64,000 nucleotides of DNA, from assembly GCF_044360475.1 (NCBI RefSeq), contig NZ_CP043494.1:2790001-2854000 (forward strand), given 5' to 3'. Positions 1-8,500 of this stretch are shown piece by piece. A program made the translations under genes and the position numbers. The notes under the pieces are model-generated. The model saw only the letters and a list, made by a program, of their open reading frames with translations. It did no database searches and was not told the origin of the DNA. Source of the stretch: Archangium minus (GTDB taxonomy: Bacteria > Myxococcota > Myxococcia > Myxococcales > Myxococcaceae). Numbering within the stretch: position 1 is the stretch's first letter; each line of letters opens with the position of its first letter.

Positions 1-1089
1 GTGGTTGGCATCAATGGGCCGGACGGAGTCGCGCGTGGCGGTAACCACAGCCCTGACGATGGCCACACCCACCGAGTTGCCCGCGCGCAGCGTGGTGGTC
101 ACCTGTCCCGAGGCATCCGTCGTCGCGCTCGGCGTGACGCTCGCACCCGCGGCGCCCGACACCGAGAAGCTCACGTCGACGTTCGGCACGGGCTGCCCGC
201 TCGCGTTGATCAGCTTGAAGACGATGGGCGTGGTGGTCTCACGGCCAGAGGACTCCACACCGAGCTGATCCTTGGTGGTGGTGGTCTTCACGTGGGACAT
301 GGAGGACACGTCCATGAAGGGATACGTCATCGCCGACGTCTCGTTCTCCACGGTGATGGTGACGCGCGCGCTGCCGGCCCCGGCGCCGGCCACGTAGAGC
401 GACACGGTGGCCTTGCCGTCCACCGTGTTGACGATGGTGTTCTGGAATCCTGCCTCCGGCTGGAAGGAGCCCTTGTCCGTGGCGAAGGTGATGGGCGTCC
501 CGTTCGCCACCGGGCTGTTGTCCGCGGTGCGCGTCACCGTCGCGGTGATGATCACGCGATCGCCGGTGTTGGCCACGAGCGCCGGCTTGTCGCTCTGGAT
601 GCTGACCTTGAACTTCGAGGAGGGGTTTCCGTCTCCACCGTCACCCGCGTCAGAACCTCCGTCGGTCCCTCCGTCGGTGCCCCCATCGCCCGGGTCAATG
701 ACCGTCCCCCCCACCTGGAGGGTCGTCTTGGCGGTGGTCTGGTTCCACTTCGCGTCGATCGTCACCGCGCCCTTGCAGGCCGAGTCCTGGGCCTTCGGGC
801 ACTTGAACTCAACGGTGGCGCTACCGCCCGAGAGCGTCAGCGTGGTGGTCTTCTGGTCATCCTCGAACATGCCGGCCGAGGCGGTCAGCTCCACGGTGCC
901 CGTTCCCGCTTCACCCTGGGCGTCAGTGGCGTTCACACTGATGGTGGCGGTCTGGCCCTGATCGTCAATGGCGCGCGGCTTGGCGCTCACCGACAGAAAG
1001 GGCTCGCCCTCCGGCTTGTCTGGCCCTGGGCAAGCGGCGATTCCCAACACCAGCGCCAGGGCGCCAGCGAACTTCAACAGTCGATGCAT
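1..1089 (-). CDS. Ig-like-domain lipoprotein, 3' part outside window
   Basis: Reading leftwards from an ATG at 1089, the frame stays open for 363 codons to the window edge, so the C-terminus is missing. The N-terminus is a lipoprotein signal peptide: basic MHRLLK, a hydrophobic stretch, and a lipobox ending at Cys20 (LGIAAC). A Gly/Asp/Thr-rich linker (around 690-650) separates two beta-rich segments that look like bacterial Ig-like (Big/invasin-type) domains, with phrases such as VTRTADNSPVANGTPITF and a closing TTTLRAGNSVGVAIVRAVV. Such proteins are usually surface or outer-membrane lipoproteins; binding partner unknown. It is divergent from the acyl-CoA dehydrogenase with 175 bases between. 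The plus-strand frame over it is a shadow. Confidence 0.8.
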   Translation of the reverse strand, partial: MHRLLKFAGALALVLGIAACPGPDKPEGEPFLSVSAKPRAIDDQGQTATISVNATDAQGEAGTGTVELTASAGMFEDDQKTTTLTLSGGSATVEFKCPKAQDSACKGAVTIDAKWNQTTAKTTLQVGGTVIDPGDGGTDGGTDGGSDAGDGGDGNPSSKFKVSIQSDKPALVANTGDRVIITATVTRTADNSPVANGTPITFATDKGSFQPEAGFQNTIVNTVDGKATVSLYVAGAGAGSARVTITVENETSAMTYPFMDVSSMSHVKTTTTKDQLGVESSGRETTTPIVFKLINASGQPVPNVDVSFSVSGAAGASVTPSATTDASGQVTTTLRAGNSVGVAIVRAVVTATRDSVRPIDANH

Positions 1090-1264
1090 GTAGTTGATTC
1101 CCCCTCAACAGGGTTCCGGCCCGATACTTGACGGCTGGCAGTATTCTGGCCAGCGGGGTATTCGTCAAACAACACAAGCATGACGCGTTCTCAGTGGATT
1201 GGAGTGTTGGAATCTTCTGCTCAAGACGTGTCCGTGCCCACCCCGAGCTCGCGAGGAAACCCCG

Positions 1265-2401
1265 ATGGACTTCCAATTCAATGAATCCCAGCGCGCCCTG
1301 CAGGAGATGGCTCGCAAGTTCGCGCGTGAGGTCATCCGCCCCAAGGCGGCCCATCACGACGAGACCGCGGAGTTCCCCCGGGACATCATCGTCTCCGCCT
1401 GGGAGAACGGCCTGCTGAACATGGCGATCCCCGAGGCCTACGGCGGGGTGGGGCTGTCGCACGTGGATCAGCTCCTGGCCTACGAGGAGCTGGCTTGGGG
1501 CTGCGCGGGCATGGCCACCTCCATCACGGCCAATGACCTGGCCAACCTGCCCATCATCGTGGGCGCTTCCGACGAGCAGAAGAAGCGCCTGCTCACGCCC
1601 TTCACCGAGAAGTTCAAGCTCGCCTCGTTCTGCCTCACCGAGCCGGAGGCGGGCTCGGACGTGGCCAACATGAGCACCACCGCGGTGCGCGACGGCGACC
1701 ACTACGTGCTCAACGGCTCCAAGTGCTTCATCACCAACGGTGGCCACGCGGACCAGTACACGGTGTTCGCCACCGTGGATAAGGCCAAGAAGCACAAGGG
1801 GATTACGTGCTTCGTGGTGGAGGGCCGTCCCAAGGGCCTCACCGTGGGCAAGCACGAGAACAAGATGGGTCAGCGCGCCAGCGACACCGTGGCGCTCACC
1901 TTCGAGGACGTGCGCGTCCCGGTGGTCAACCGCATCGGCGAGGAGGGCGAGGGCTGGCGCATCGCCATGGAGACGCTGGACAACAGCCGTCCCATCACCG
2001 CCATCCTCTCCGTGGGCATCGCCCGCGCCGCGCTCGAGTATTCGCTGGAGTACTCTGCCCAGCGCAAGACGTTCGGCAAGCCCATCCGCGAGCACCAGGG
2101 CATTCAGTTCATGCTCGCGGACATGGCCATGAACATCCAGGCGGCGCGGCTGCTATGCCACCAGAGCGCCTGGCTGCTCGACGAGGGCCAACGCGCCTCC
2201 CTGCAGTCGTCCTACGCCAAGTGCTTCTCCGCTGACATGGCCATGAAGGTCGCCACCGACGCCGTTCAAATCTACGGCGGCTACGGCTACATCAAGGAGT
2301 ACCCGGTGGAGAAGCTCATGCGCGACGCCAAGCTCATCCAAATCTACGAGGGCACCAGCCAGGTGCAGCGCCTCGTGATCGCGCGCGAGCTGTTCAAGTA
2401 A
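1265..2401 (+). CDS. acyl-CoA dehydrogenase (medium-chain type)
   Basis: A 378-residue flavoprotein of the acyl-CoA dehydrogenase family, which makes trans-2-enoyl-CoA and passes electrons to ETF. The N-terminal helical domain (MDFQFNESQRAL), the middle beta domain (LTEPEAGSDV, FITNGG) and the C-terminal helical domain are all present. The C-terminal QIYGGYGYIKEYPVEKLMRD and IYEGTSQVQ blocks match the MCAD group, with the catalytic Glu in YEGTSQ. The start at 1265 follows GAGGAA with 8-base spacing; the longer upstream reading (from 1199) lacks family similarity. The next genes are etfB and etfA, its expected electron acceptor, which supports a fatty acid or branched-chain acyl-CoA oxidation role. 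Substrate length cannot be fixed from sequence alone. Confidence 0.95.
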   Translation: MDFQFNESQRALQEMARKFAREVIRPKAAHHDETAEFPRDIIVSAWENGLLNMAIPEAYGGVGLSHVDQLLAYEELAWGCAGMATSITANDLANLPIIVGASDEQKKRLLTPFTEKFKLASFCLTEPEAGSDVANMSTTAVRDGDHYVLNGSKCFITNGGHADQYTVFATVDKAKKHKGITCFVVEGRPKGLTVGKHENKMGQRASDTVALTFEDVRVPVVNRIGEEGEGWRIAMETLDNSRPITAILSVGIARAALEYSLEYSAQRKTFGKPIREHQGIQFMLADMAMNIQAARLLCHQSAWLLDEGQRASLQSSYAKCFSADMAMKVATDAVQIYGGYGYIKEYPVEKLMRDAKLIQIYEGTSQVQRLVIARELFK

Positions 2402-2445
2402 ACAAGAAAAACTGTCCGCTCCTTGCTCTTCCCGGTTGCCGGACC

Positions 2446-2473
2446 GGGGCGTTGATGCGTAAATCAACGCCCC
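2446..2473 (+). terminator. hairpin between acd and etfB
   Basis: A perfect 11-base-pair inverted repeat (GGGGCGTTGAT / ATCAACGCCCC) with a 6-base loop lies 45 bases after the dehydrogenase stop. No T-run follows, so it may be a weak or Rho-assisted terminator, or a processing stem that uncouples acd from etfBA. Confidence 0.5.
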
Positions 2474-2551
2474 GTACGCGGCGCATTGCGTCATGAGAAT
2501 GCGCCCGTTCCGATAGTTCTGGGAGTACCCGCTCTAAGGAGAAGGACGACC

Positions 2552-3349
2552 GTGAAGATCCTCGTCACCGCCAAGCGCGTGGAAGACCCCGAGTCCAAGA
2601 TCAAGGTGAAGCCGGACGGCTCGGGAATCGTTCAGGAGGGGCTCAAGTACAAGATCAATCCCTTCGACGAAATTGGCGTCGAGGAGGGACTGCGTCTCGT
2701 GGCCAAGCATGGCGGCGAGGTGGTGGTCGTCTCCATCGGCGGCAAGGAAGTGCAGGAGCAGCTGCGGCATGCGCTGGCCATGGGCGCCAACCGCGCGGTG
2801 TGGGTGAACCACACGGGCTCGTTGGACCAGATGGGCGTGGCCGGCCTGCTGCAGAAGGTGGCGGAGAAGGAGAAGCCGGACGTCATCATCCTGGGTAAGC
2901 AGGCCATTGATGACGACCAGAACCAGGTGGGCCAGTACCTGGCCGAGTTCCTGGGCTGGGGCCAGGCCACGTTCGCCTCCAAGGTGGAGTCGCTCGAGAG
3001 CGAGCAGGAGAAGAACAAGGTGCCGGCGCTGACGGTGGGCGCGGACGGCAAGAGCGTGCGCGTGGTGCGCGAGGTGGACAACGGCCTGGCGACGCTCGAG
3101 TGCGCGCTGCCGGCGGTGGTCACCACGGACCTGCGCCTGAACCTGCCGCGCTACGCCAGCCTCCCGGGCATCATGAAGGCCAAGAGCAAGCCCATCGAGG
3201 AGCTGACGCCGGCCAAGCTGGGCGTGGACGTCACCCCGAAGGTGCAGGTGCTGAAGATGGCGGCGCCTCCTCCTCGCAAGGCGGGCATCAAGGTGCCGGA
3301 CGTGGCGACGCTGGTGGACAAGCTGCGCAACGAGGCCAAGGTCGTCTGA
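2552..3349 (+). CDS. etfB: electron transfer flavoprotein, beta subunit
   Basis: A 265-residue EtfB. With EtfA it forms a soluble FAD/AMP heterodimer that takes electrons from acyl-CoA dehydrogenases and passes them to ETF-quinone oxidoreductase. The start VKILVTAKRVEDP and the block KINPFDEIGVEEGLRL are family hallmarks, as is the AMP-binding region around ILGKQAIDDDQNQVGQ. GTG at 2552 is preferred because AAGGAGAAGG sits just upstream and homologues begin at this K-I-L-V strand; an upstream ATG at 2486 would add an unrelated tail. Followed by etfA after 43 bases. Confidence 0.95.
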   Translation: MKILVTAKRVEDPESKIKVKPDGSGIVQEGLKYKINPFDEIGVEEGLRLVAKHGGEVVVVSIGGKEVQEQLRHALAMGANRAVWVNHTGSLDQMGVAGLLQKVAEKEKPDVIILGKQAIDDDQNQVGQYLAEFLGWGQATFASKVESLESEQEKNKVPALTVGADGKSVRVVREVDNGLATLECALPAVVTTDLRLNLPRYASLPGIMKAKSKPIEELTPAKLGVDVTPKVQVLKMAAPPPRKAGIKVPDVATLVDKLRNEAKVV

Positions 3350-3392
3350 CGGGGACGCTGTTTCCCTTCTTCTTCGAGAATTGGAGCTGAAC

Positions 3393-4361
3393 ATGCCGAT
3401 CATTCTCATCGTTGCGGAGCAGCAGCCGGACGGGAACCTGCGCAAGGCGACCCTCAACGCCCTGGGCGCGGGCAAGCAGCTCGCCGACAAGGCGGGCGCG
3501 GAGCTGCACACGGTGCTGCTCTCCAAGGACCCTTCCAAGGTGACCGAGGAGCTCAAGGGCCTGGGTGCCAAGGTGGTGCACACCGCCGCGGCTCCCGAGT
3601 TCGAGCACTACCTGGCCGAGACGTATGCCCCGGCCATCGCCGAGCTGGCGAAGTCCATTGGCGCCGACTACGTGGGCATGGCGTCCACCGCTCAGGGTAA
3701 GGACCTGATGCCGCGCGTGGCCGCCCGTCTGCAGGCCGCCATGGCCACGGACGTCATGGGCTTCAATGGCAGTGGCGCGGACATCACCTTCACTCGGCCC
3801 ATGTGGGCGGGCAACGTCTTCGCCGAGGTGAAGCTCACCACGCCGGTGAAGGTGTTCACGCTGCGCGCCACCGAGTTCCCTGCCGTCCAGGGCGGTCAGG
3901 GCGCTGCCGAGGTGAAGGCCTTCTCGCCCAAGGTGGAGGCGAGCAAGACGAAGTTCGTGGACTTCAAGGAGGTCAAGAGCGCGCGGCCCGAGCTCACCGA
4001 GGCGCGCGTGGTCGTCTCCGGCGGTCGTGGCACCAAGGGCGACTTCAAGGAGATTGAGGCGCTGGCCGACGAGCTGGGTGCCGCGGTGGGCGCCTCGCGC
4101 GCGGTGTGCGACGCCGGCTGGGTGCCCAATGACTTGCAGGTGGGTCAGACGGGCAAGGTCGTGGCGCCGCAGCTCTACATCGCCGCGGGCATCAGCGGAG
4201 CCATCCAGCACCTCGCCGGTATGAAGAGCTCCAAGACGATCGTCGCCATCAACAAGGATCCCGAGGCCCCCATCTTCCAGGTGGCGGACTACGGGCTCGT
4301 GGAAGACCTCTTCAAGGTGCTGCCTGCGCTGCGCGAGGCCATCCACAAGGCCAAGGGCTAG
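3393..4361 (+). CDS. etfA: electron transfer flavoprotein, alpha subunit
   Basis: A 322-residue EtfA. The N-terminal domain (MPIILIVAEQQPDG) is followed by the FAD-binding C-terminal domain with SGGRGTKG, GASRAVCDAGW, QVGQTGKVV, LYIAAGISGAIQHLAGM and INKDPEAPIFQVADYGLV, all diagnostic. The ATG at 3393 has GGAG 6 bases upstream; the TTG at 3381 in the same frame is less likely. It forms an operon with etfB and probably acd, giving a complete dehydrogenase-to-ETF step in one place. Confidence 0.95.
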   Translation: MPIILIVAEQQPDGNLRKATLNALGAGKQLADKAGAELHTVLLSKDPSKVTEELKGLGAKVVHTAAAPEFEHYLAETYAPAIAELAKSIGADYVGMASTAQGKDLMPRVAARLQAAMATDVMGFNGSGADITFTRPMWAGNVFAEVKLTTPVKVFTLRATEFPAVQGGQGAAEVKAFSPKVEASKTKFVDFKEVKSARPELTEARVVVSGGRGTKGDFKEIEALADELGAAVGASRAVCDAGWVPNDLQVGQTGKVVAPQLYIAAGISGAIQHLAGMKSSKTIVAINKDPEAPIFQVADYGLVEDLFKVLPALREAIHKAKG

Positions 4362-4375
4362 TCCGTCGGACAGCG

Positions 4376-4446
4376 GGGCTCGGCGCGTTCCGAGCCCTGG
4401 CCTCCAGGAGGGGCGGTGACGGGGAGGACTCCTCGGCGCCGCCCCT
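4376..4446. terminator. paired hairpins between convergent genes
   Basis: Two inverted repeats fill the gap between etfA and the facing minus-strand gene. One is an 8-bp stem at 4376-4383/4390-4397 (GGGCTCGG/CCGAGCCC). The other is an 8-bp stem at 4409-4416/4439-4446 (AGGGGCGG/CCGCCCCT). Neither has a strong T-run, but the location fits bidirectional termination. Confidence 0.45.
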
Positions 4447-4461
4447 TCCGCGTTGCGGGGC

Positions 4462-5043
4462 TCAGAGCTCGATGTCTTCCTTCTTCCGCTCCGTGGGCCG
4501 CTCGTCGCGAGGCTCCTCGGGCTCGGAGGGCTCGTCCTCGTCGGGGAGGGGCTCGACGTCCGGGAGCTCCGGGGGCGAGTCGGGGAACGGGATGGTATCG
4601 GGAGGCGGCGCGGGAGCTCCGCCGAGCAGATCGATGCCCGGGCGCCCGGGGATGTCTACCCGCAGCGTGGTGAACTTCCAGTCCTCCCCATTCTTGTAGG
4701 CCTCGACGTACAGGGTGCCTTCGCCCTTCGGGCCCGTGAGCGGCACGGAGAAGTTCGCCGAGCCCTGATCATTGTGGGACTGGATGGAGCCCTGGAGCAT
4801 CAAGCCCGCCTCGACGGGCTCGCCGAGCGCCTGACGAACCTCGGGCGACTGCTTCGCCTGGGTCACTGCCTCCACAAAGACGCCCGTGCCTCGCAGGGCC
4901 TGCCACGTGACGCCAAAGATGAGGGCACTCAGACATCCGCAGGAGAGCAGCAATCCCAGACATCCCGTGGGCACCACCCACTTCCAATTGCGGCCCCACC
5001 AGCTCTGCTGGGGCGCCATCTGGCCCTCTGTCATCGTGTTCAT
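4462..5043 (-). CDS. Coa1/Tim21-like membrane protein with acidic tail
   Basis: A 193-residue protein with a short polar N-terminus, one membrane helix (about residues 24-50, WVVPTGCLGLLLSCG onward) and a soluble domain of about 85 residues. The pattern SPEVRQALGEPV, then GSANFSVPLTGPKGEG and LYVEAYKNGEDWKF resembles the Coa1 family (cytochrome oxidase assembly factor 1 fold), a family also common in bacteria as small membrane proteins. The last 60 residues are Pro/Glu/Asp-rich and probably disordered. Actual function is unknown. An internal ATG at 5034 is an alternative start. It is convergent with etfA and divergent from the RiPP-like cluster. Confidence 0.75.
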   Translation of the reverse strand: MNTMTEGQMAPQQSWWGRNWKWVVPTGCLGLLLSCGCLSALIFGVTWQALRGTGVFVEAVTQAKQSPEVRQALGEPVEAGLMLQGSIQSHNDQGSANFSVPLTGPKGEGTLYVEAYKNGEDWKFTTLRVDIPGRPGIDLLGGAPAPPPDTIPFPDSPPELPDVEPLPDEDEPSEPEEPRDERPTERKKEDIEL

Positions 5044-5258
5044 GGAATTTTCCTGGCTCCTCGTCCGCGCGTGGGCGGCGACGCGCCTTCGTCATAACTG
5101 TTCCCCAGTAGTGGACAACAGGAGCGAGCAGACTGGCGGCGGTTTCTGGCTCGGGGGGAGGGGGACTTGTAGCATCGTGCCGCTTCGCACAGGGCTGGGA
5201 GGCCCGGTTGCCCAGAGGGACAGGGGGCCGTCATGGTGACCAACGAGGACGCGCGCGC

Positions 5259-5558
5259 ATGGGTGACGTGATGGATGCGGTGCCGCGCCTCCACCCGGAC
5301 GCAGGCCTTCAGCGCGTGGGAGACCGGATGCTGGCGGTGGGGCTCGACGACACGCTGCACACGTTCGAGGACGAGGACGGCGCGGTGTCCGAGGTGGCCG
5401 AGCGCATCCTCGAGCTGGTGGATGGACGGCGGACGGTGGGCGGCATCGTGGCCGCGTTGTGCGACGAGTTTGATGTGGAGCCCGAGGTATGCCGTGCGGA
5501 CACGGTCACCTTCGTGAAGCTCCTGGTGGACAAGAAGGTGTTGGTGCTCGGGCCATGA
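5259..5558 (+). CDS. PqqD-family (RRE-like) peptide chaperone
   Basis: A 99-residue PqqD-type protein. In this family a winged-helix domain, the RiPP recognition element, binds the leader of a precursor peptide and presents it to tailoring enzymes. The pattern is typical: PRLHPDAGLQ, a two-strand hairpin ending in DDTLHTFEDEDG, then a helix AERILELVDGRRTVGGIVAAL and a C-terminal helix before LLVDKKVLVL. The start at 5259 has GAGG about 10 bases upstream; ATG 5271 is an alternative. It heads a compact cluster that also holds a small peptide with a YxxP leader motif, so its partner is probably that peptide (inference). Confidence 0.85.
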   Translation: MGDVMDAVPRLHPDAGLQRVGDRMLAVGLDDTLHTFEDEDGAVSEVAERILELVDGRRTVGGIVAALCDEFDVEPEVCRADTVTFVKLLVDKKVLVLGP

Positions 5559-5596
5559 GCCCGGTGGCGCCTGTACCGGTACATCGAGAGGCAGTC

Positions 5597-8500
5597 ATGC
5601 ATCGAGCGGGATGGCAATGGCTTCTGGCGGTGTGTGCGCTGTGGGTGGCGGGGTGTAAAGGCTGCGAGCCGCCGGTGGAGTCCGAGCTGACGGTGGCATT
5701 CGAGCAGCCGGTGGATGGACAGCGCCTGGCCATGGGCGATGACGCGGACCCCGCGACCGAGGGCTTCCAATACGACGTGGTGGCGGCGGCGGCGGACTCG
5801 GCCGGGAGAGCGGTGACGCTGGGGAAGGCGACGCTCGAGGTGCAATTGCCGGGAGAGTCGTCGTGGCACGAGGGCCCGGCGGGAGTGCTCGACGGCGGGC
5901 GCGTGCGCTTCCCCCGGGTGACGTTGCCGGGGCGCACCACCGTGCTGCGGGTGACGGTGGAGGAGGAGGGCTCCAAGCGCACGGCCACGCGCAGTCAGAG
6001 CGTGACGGTGGGCGCGGAGACGTGGAGCGTGGACCTCACCAGCCCCGCCGAGGGCCAGGTGCTGCGTGAGTCGGATGACGCGGACCCCGCCATGCCGGGT
6101 TACCAGGTGCGCTTCAAGCTGCGCACCGCGGGGCTGGCGGGCCGCGAGGGCACGCTGGTGTGTGAGAAGGCCTGTGGCCTCCCGCCGACGGACTTCGTTG
6201 TCGCGCCGGGGGGTACCACCGAAGTGCCGGTGACGCTCACCCAGGCTGCGTGCGAGGCCCAGGTGGCCGACTGCTACGCGGTGGTGAAGTTTGGAGACAG
6301 GCTTGTGACGAGTCCCCGGCGTGCCCTCTCCGTGGACACGGTGGCGCCGCGCGTGGAGGTGTCCGGGCCCGTGGCGCCCGTGGCCACCACCACCTTCAAG
6401 GTGGAGGCGGCGGTGGGCTGCTGCGAGGACGGGGCCTCGGCGACGCTGTCTCGCGAGGGCGGGGAGGTGCTCACCGCGGACGTGAAGGCTGGTGGTGTGT
6501 CCTTCCCGTCCGTGTTGGTGCCAGGGGCGGGGACGCATGACTTCACGTTGAGCGTGGCGGACTCTGGCGGCAACGTGAAGCAGCAGTCCTTCTCCGTGGC
6601 GGTGGCCAACACCGCGCCCTTGTTGGCGCTGACGGCGGCGGAGTCCGTGAACAAGGATGGAGATGCCAACCCCGCGAACGGTGTGCAGCTCCCGGTGCGC
6701 GCCACCGTCGAGGGTGTCTCGGAAGGGACCCCGGTGGAGTTCTGGCAGTCCGTCAATGGCCGGCTCGGTTTGCCGGTGCGCGTGAACTCCCGGCGCGAGG
6801 ACGGAATGCTCGTGGCCGACTTCACCGCGGACCTCGCCGAAGGGGAGAACACCCTGCGCGCCTGCGTCCGTAACGTCGCGGGCCTCGAGTCGTGTCTGCT
6901 GAAGACGGTGGTGGTGGCGACGGGTCGCAAGGCCTGCCGCATCATGTCCCCGCGCGACCATGCGGTGCGTGGCGCGGGGGACCTCCCGCTCTCCGTCCAG
7001 GTGGAAGCGGAGTCGGGTCCTGTCACCGTTCGGGCCTTCAAGCCTGGGGTGTTGGCTCCAGTGGTGGAGGTGTCAGGGACGGTCTCCGGAGGCACCACCA
7101 CGGTGTCCCTCTCCACCCTTCCGGGAAATGGAGAGTTCGAGCTCGTCGCGCAGTGCCCGGGGGGCGTGAGCCAGGCGCTCGACGTTCGTCTGGACACCCA
7201 GGCCCCGGCGCTCGCGGCGCGGGTTCGCGGAGCTCCGGATGACACTGGAACCCTGGACGGCAACACGACTGATACCTCGGTGCTTCCGGGCACGCAGCTC
7301 ATTGTCGAGGCGCAGACCGAGCCAGAGAGCACGGTGAGCGTGACGGGGTGCGAGCTGGCGGCGGCTGTCTCCGCGAAGGCGGATACCTCGGGCATGGCCC
7401 TGCTCCGCGAGGTGACGGTGCCTCGCTCTGGCGCCTGCACGCTGACGTTGACGGCCACGGACCTGGCGGGCAACACCGTCACATTGAAGAAGCCGTTGGT
7501 GCTGAACCTGGACCCGGGCTCCCTGGAGTTCGTCTCCCCGGTGGCGGGTTCGACGCTCGGCCGTGACAGCGGCGCGGTGCAGCCGAGCGGCGGGCTCGCC
7601 ATTCCGGTCAAGGTGTCCCTGCCGGGCCGGGCGGGAGTTCTCCGGCTGCAGCGGGGGACGACGGTGCTCAGGGATGTTTCCGTCACCGCGGACCAGACCG
7701 AGTACACGTTCGAGGGGATCCTCCTCACCGAGGGGATCAACGTGCTGCGCGGTGAGTTGGTGGGCTCCGGTGGCGCCATCACCTGTGTCACGGGGCTCTT
7801 CGTCGTGAACACGCCTCCGGTGTCGGTGGTGCTCACGGCGCCTCAATCCGCGTCGGGATCGGTCATCTACAACGTGAGCCAGGATCTCCAACTGGATGCA
7901 CCTGGCATCCAGCGTCCGTTGAACTACAGCGTGACCACCACGTCCGCGCAGTACACGGTGGACATCTGCTCTGACGTCCCGCTGCTGACGGGTGCCACGC
8001 CTTGCCGGGACGGAGAAGGGTTCACCCTGGTGTCCAATGCGCCCATGAATACGGCGCTCTTCACCTATCCCGAGGGGCGCTACTCGCTCTACGCCATCCT
8101 CGACGATGGTGCGCTCACCCGCTCCGCTCCGGTGGTGATGTCGGTGGATTCCCAGCGCCCACGTGTGGTGTCGGTCCAGCTCGAGGGCGACGCGCTGGGG
8201 GACCACATCCTGAATTCGGACGAGCTGCCTTCCGGAGCGCCGGCGGTGCAGGTCACCACGGCGGATCTCGAGAACGGCAGCGTGGTGCAGGTCATCAACC
8301 AGGTGGGCAAGTCCGTCCTGGGCACGGCCAACATCGAGGACGGGAAGGTTCGCGTCGTCCTGGATGCGCTGGCGAGCGCGGAGGACGTCACGCTCGAGCT
8401 CGCGGTGCGCCCGACGGATCAGACGGGCAACACCAACAACCTTGGCGAGGGCCGGCCGTTGGATCCACGCAACGATGCCGCCTTCTTCAGCCTCCGGTTG

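Noticed and set aside
1..1131. Plus-strand 376-codon frame at the window start
   Set aside because: Shadow of the minus-strand lipoprotein, which has a signal peptide, lipobox and Ig-like domains.
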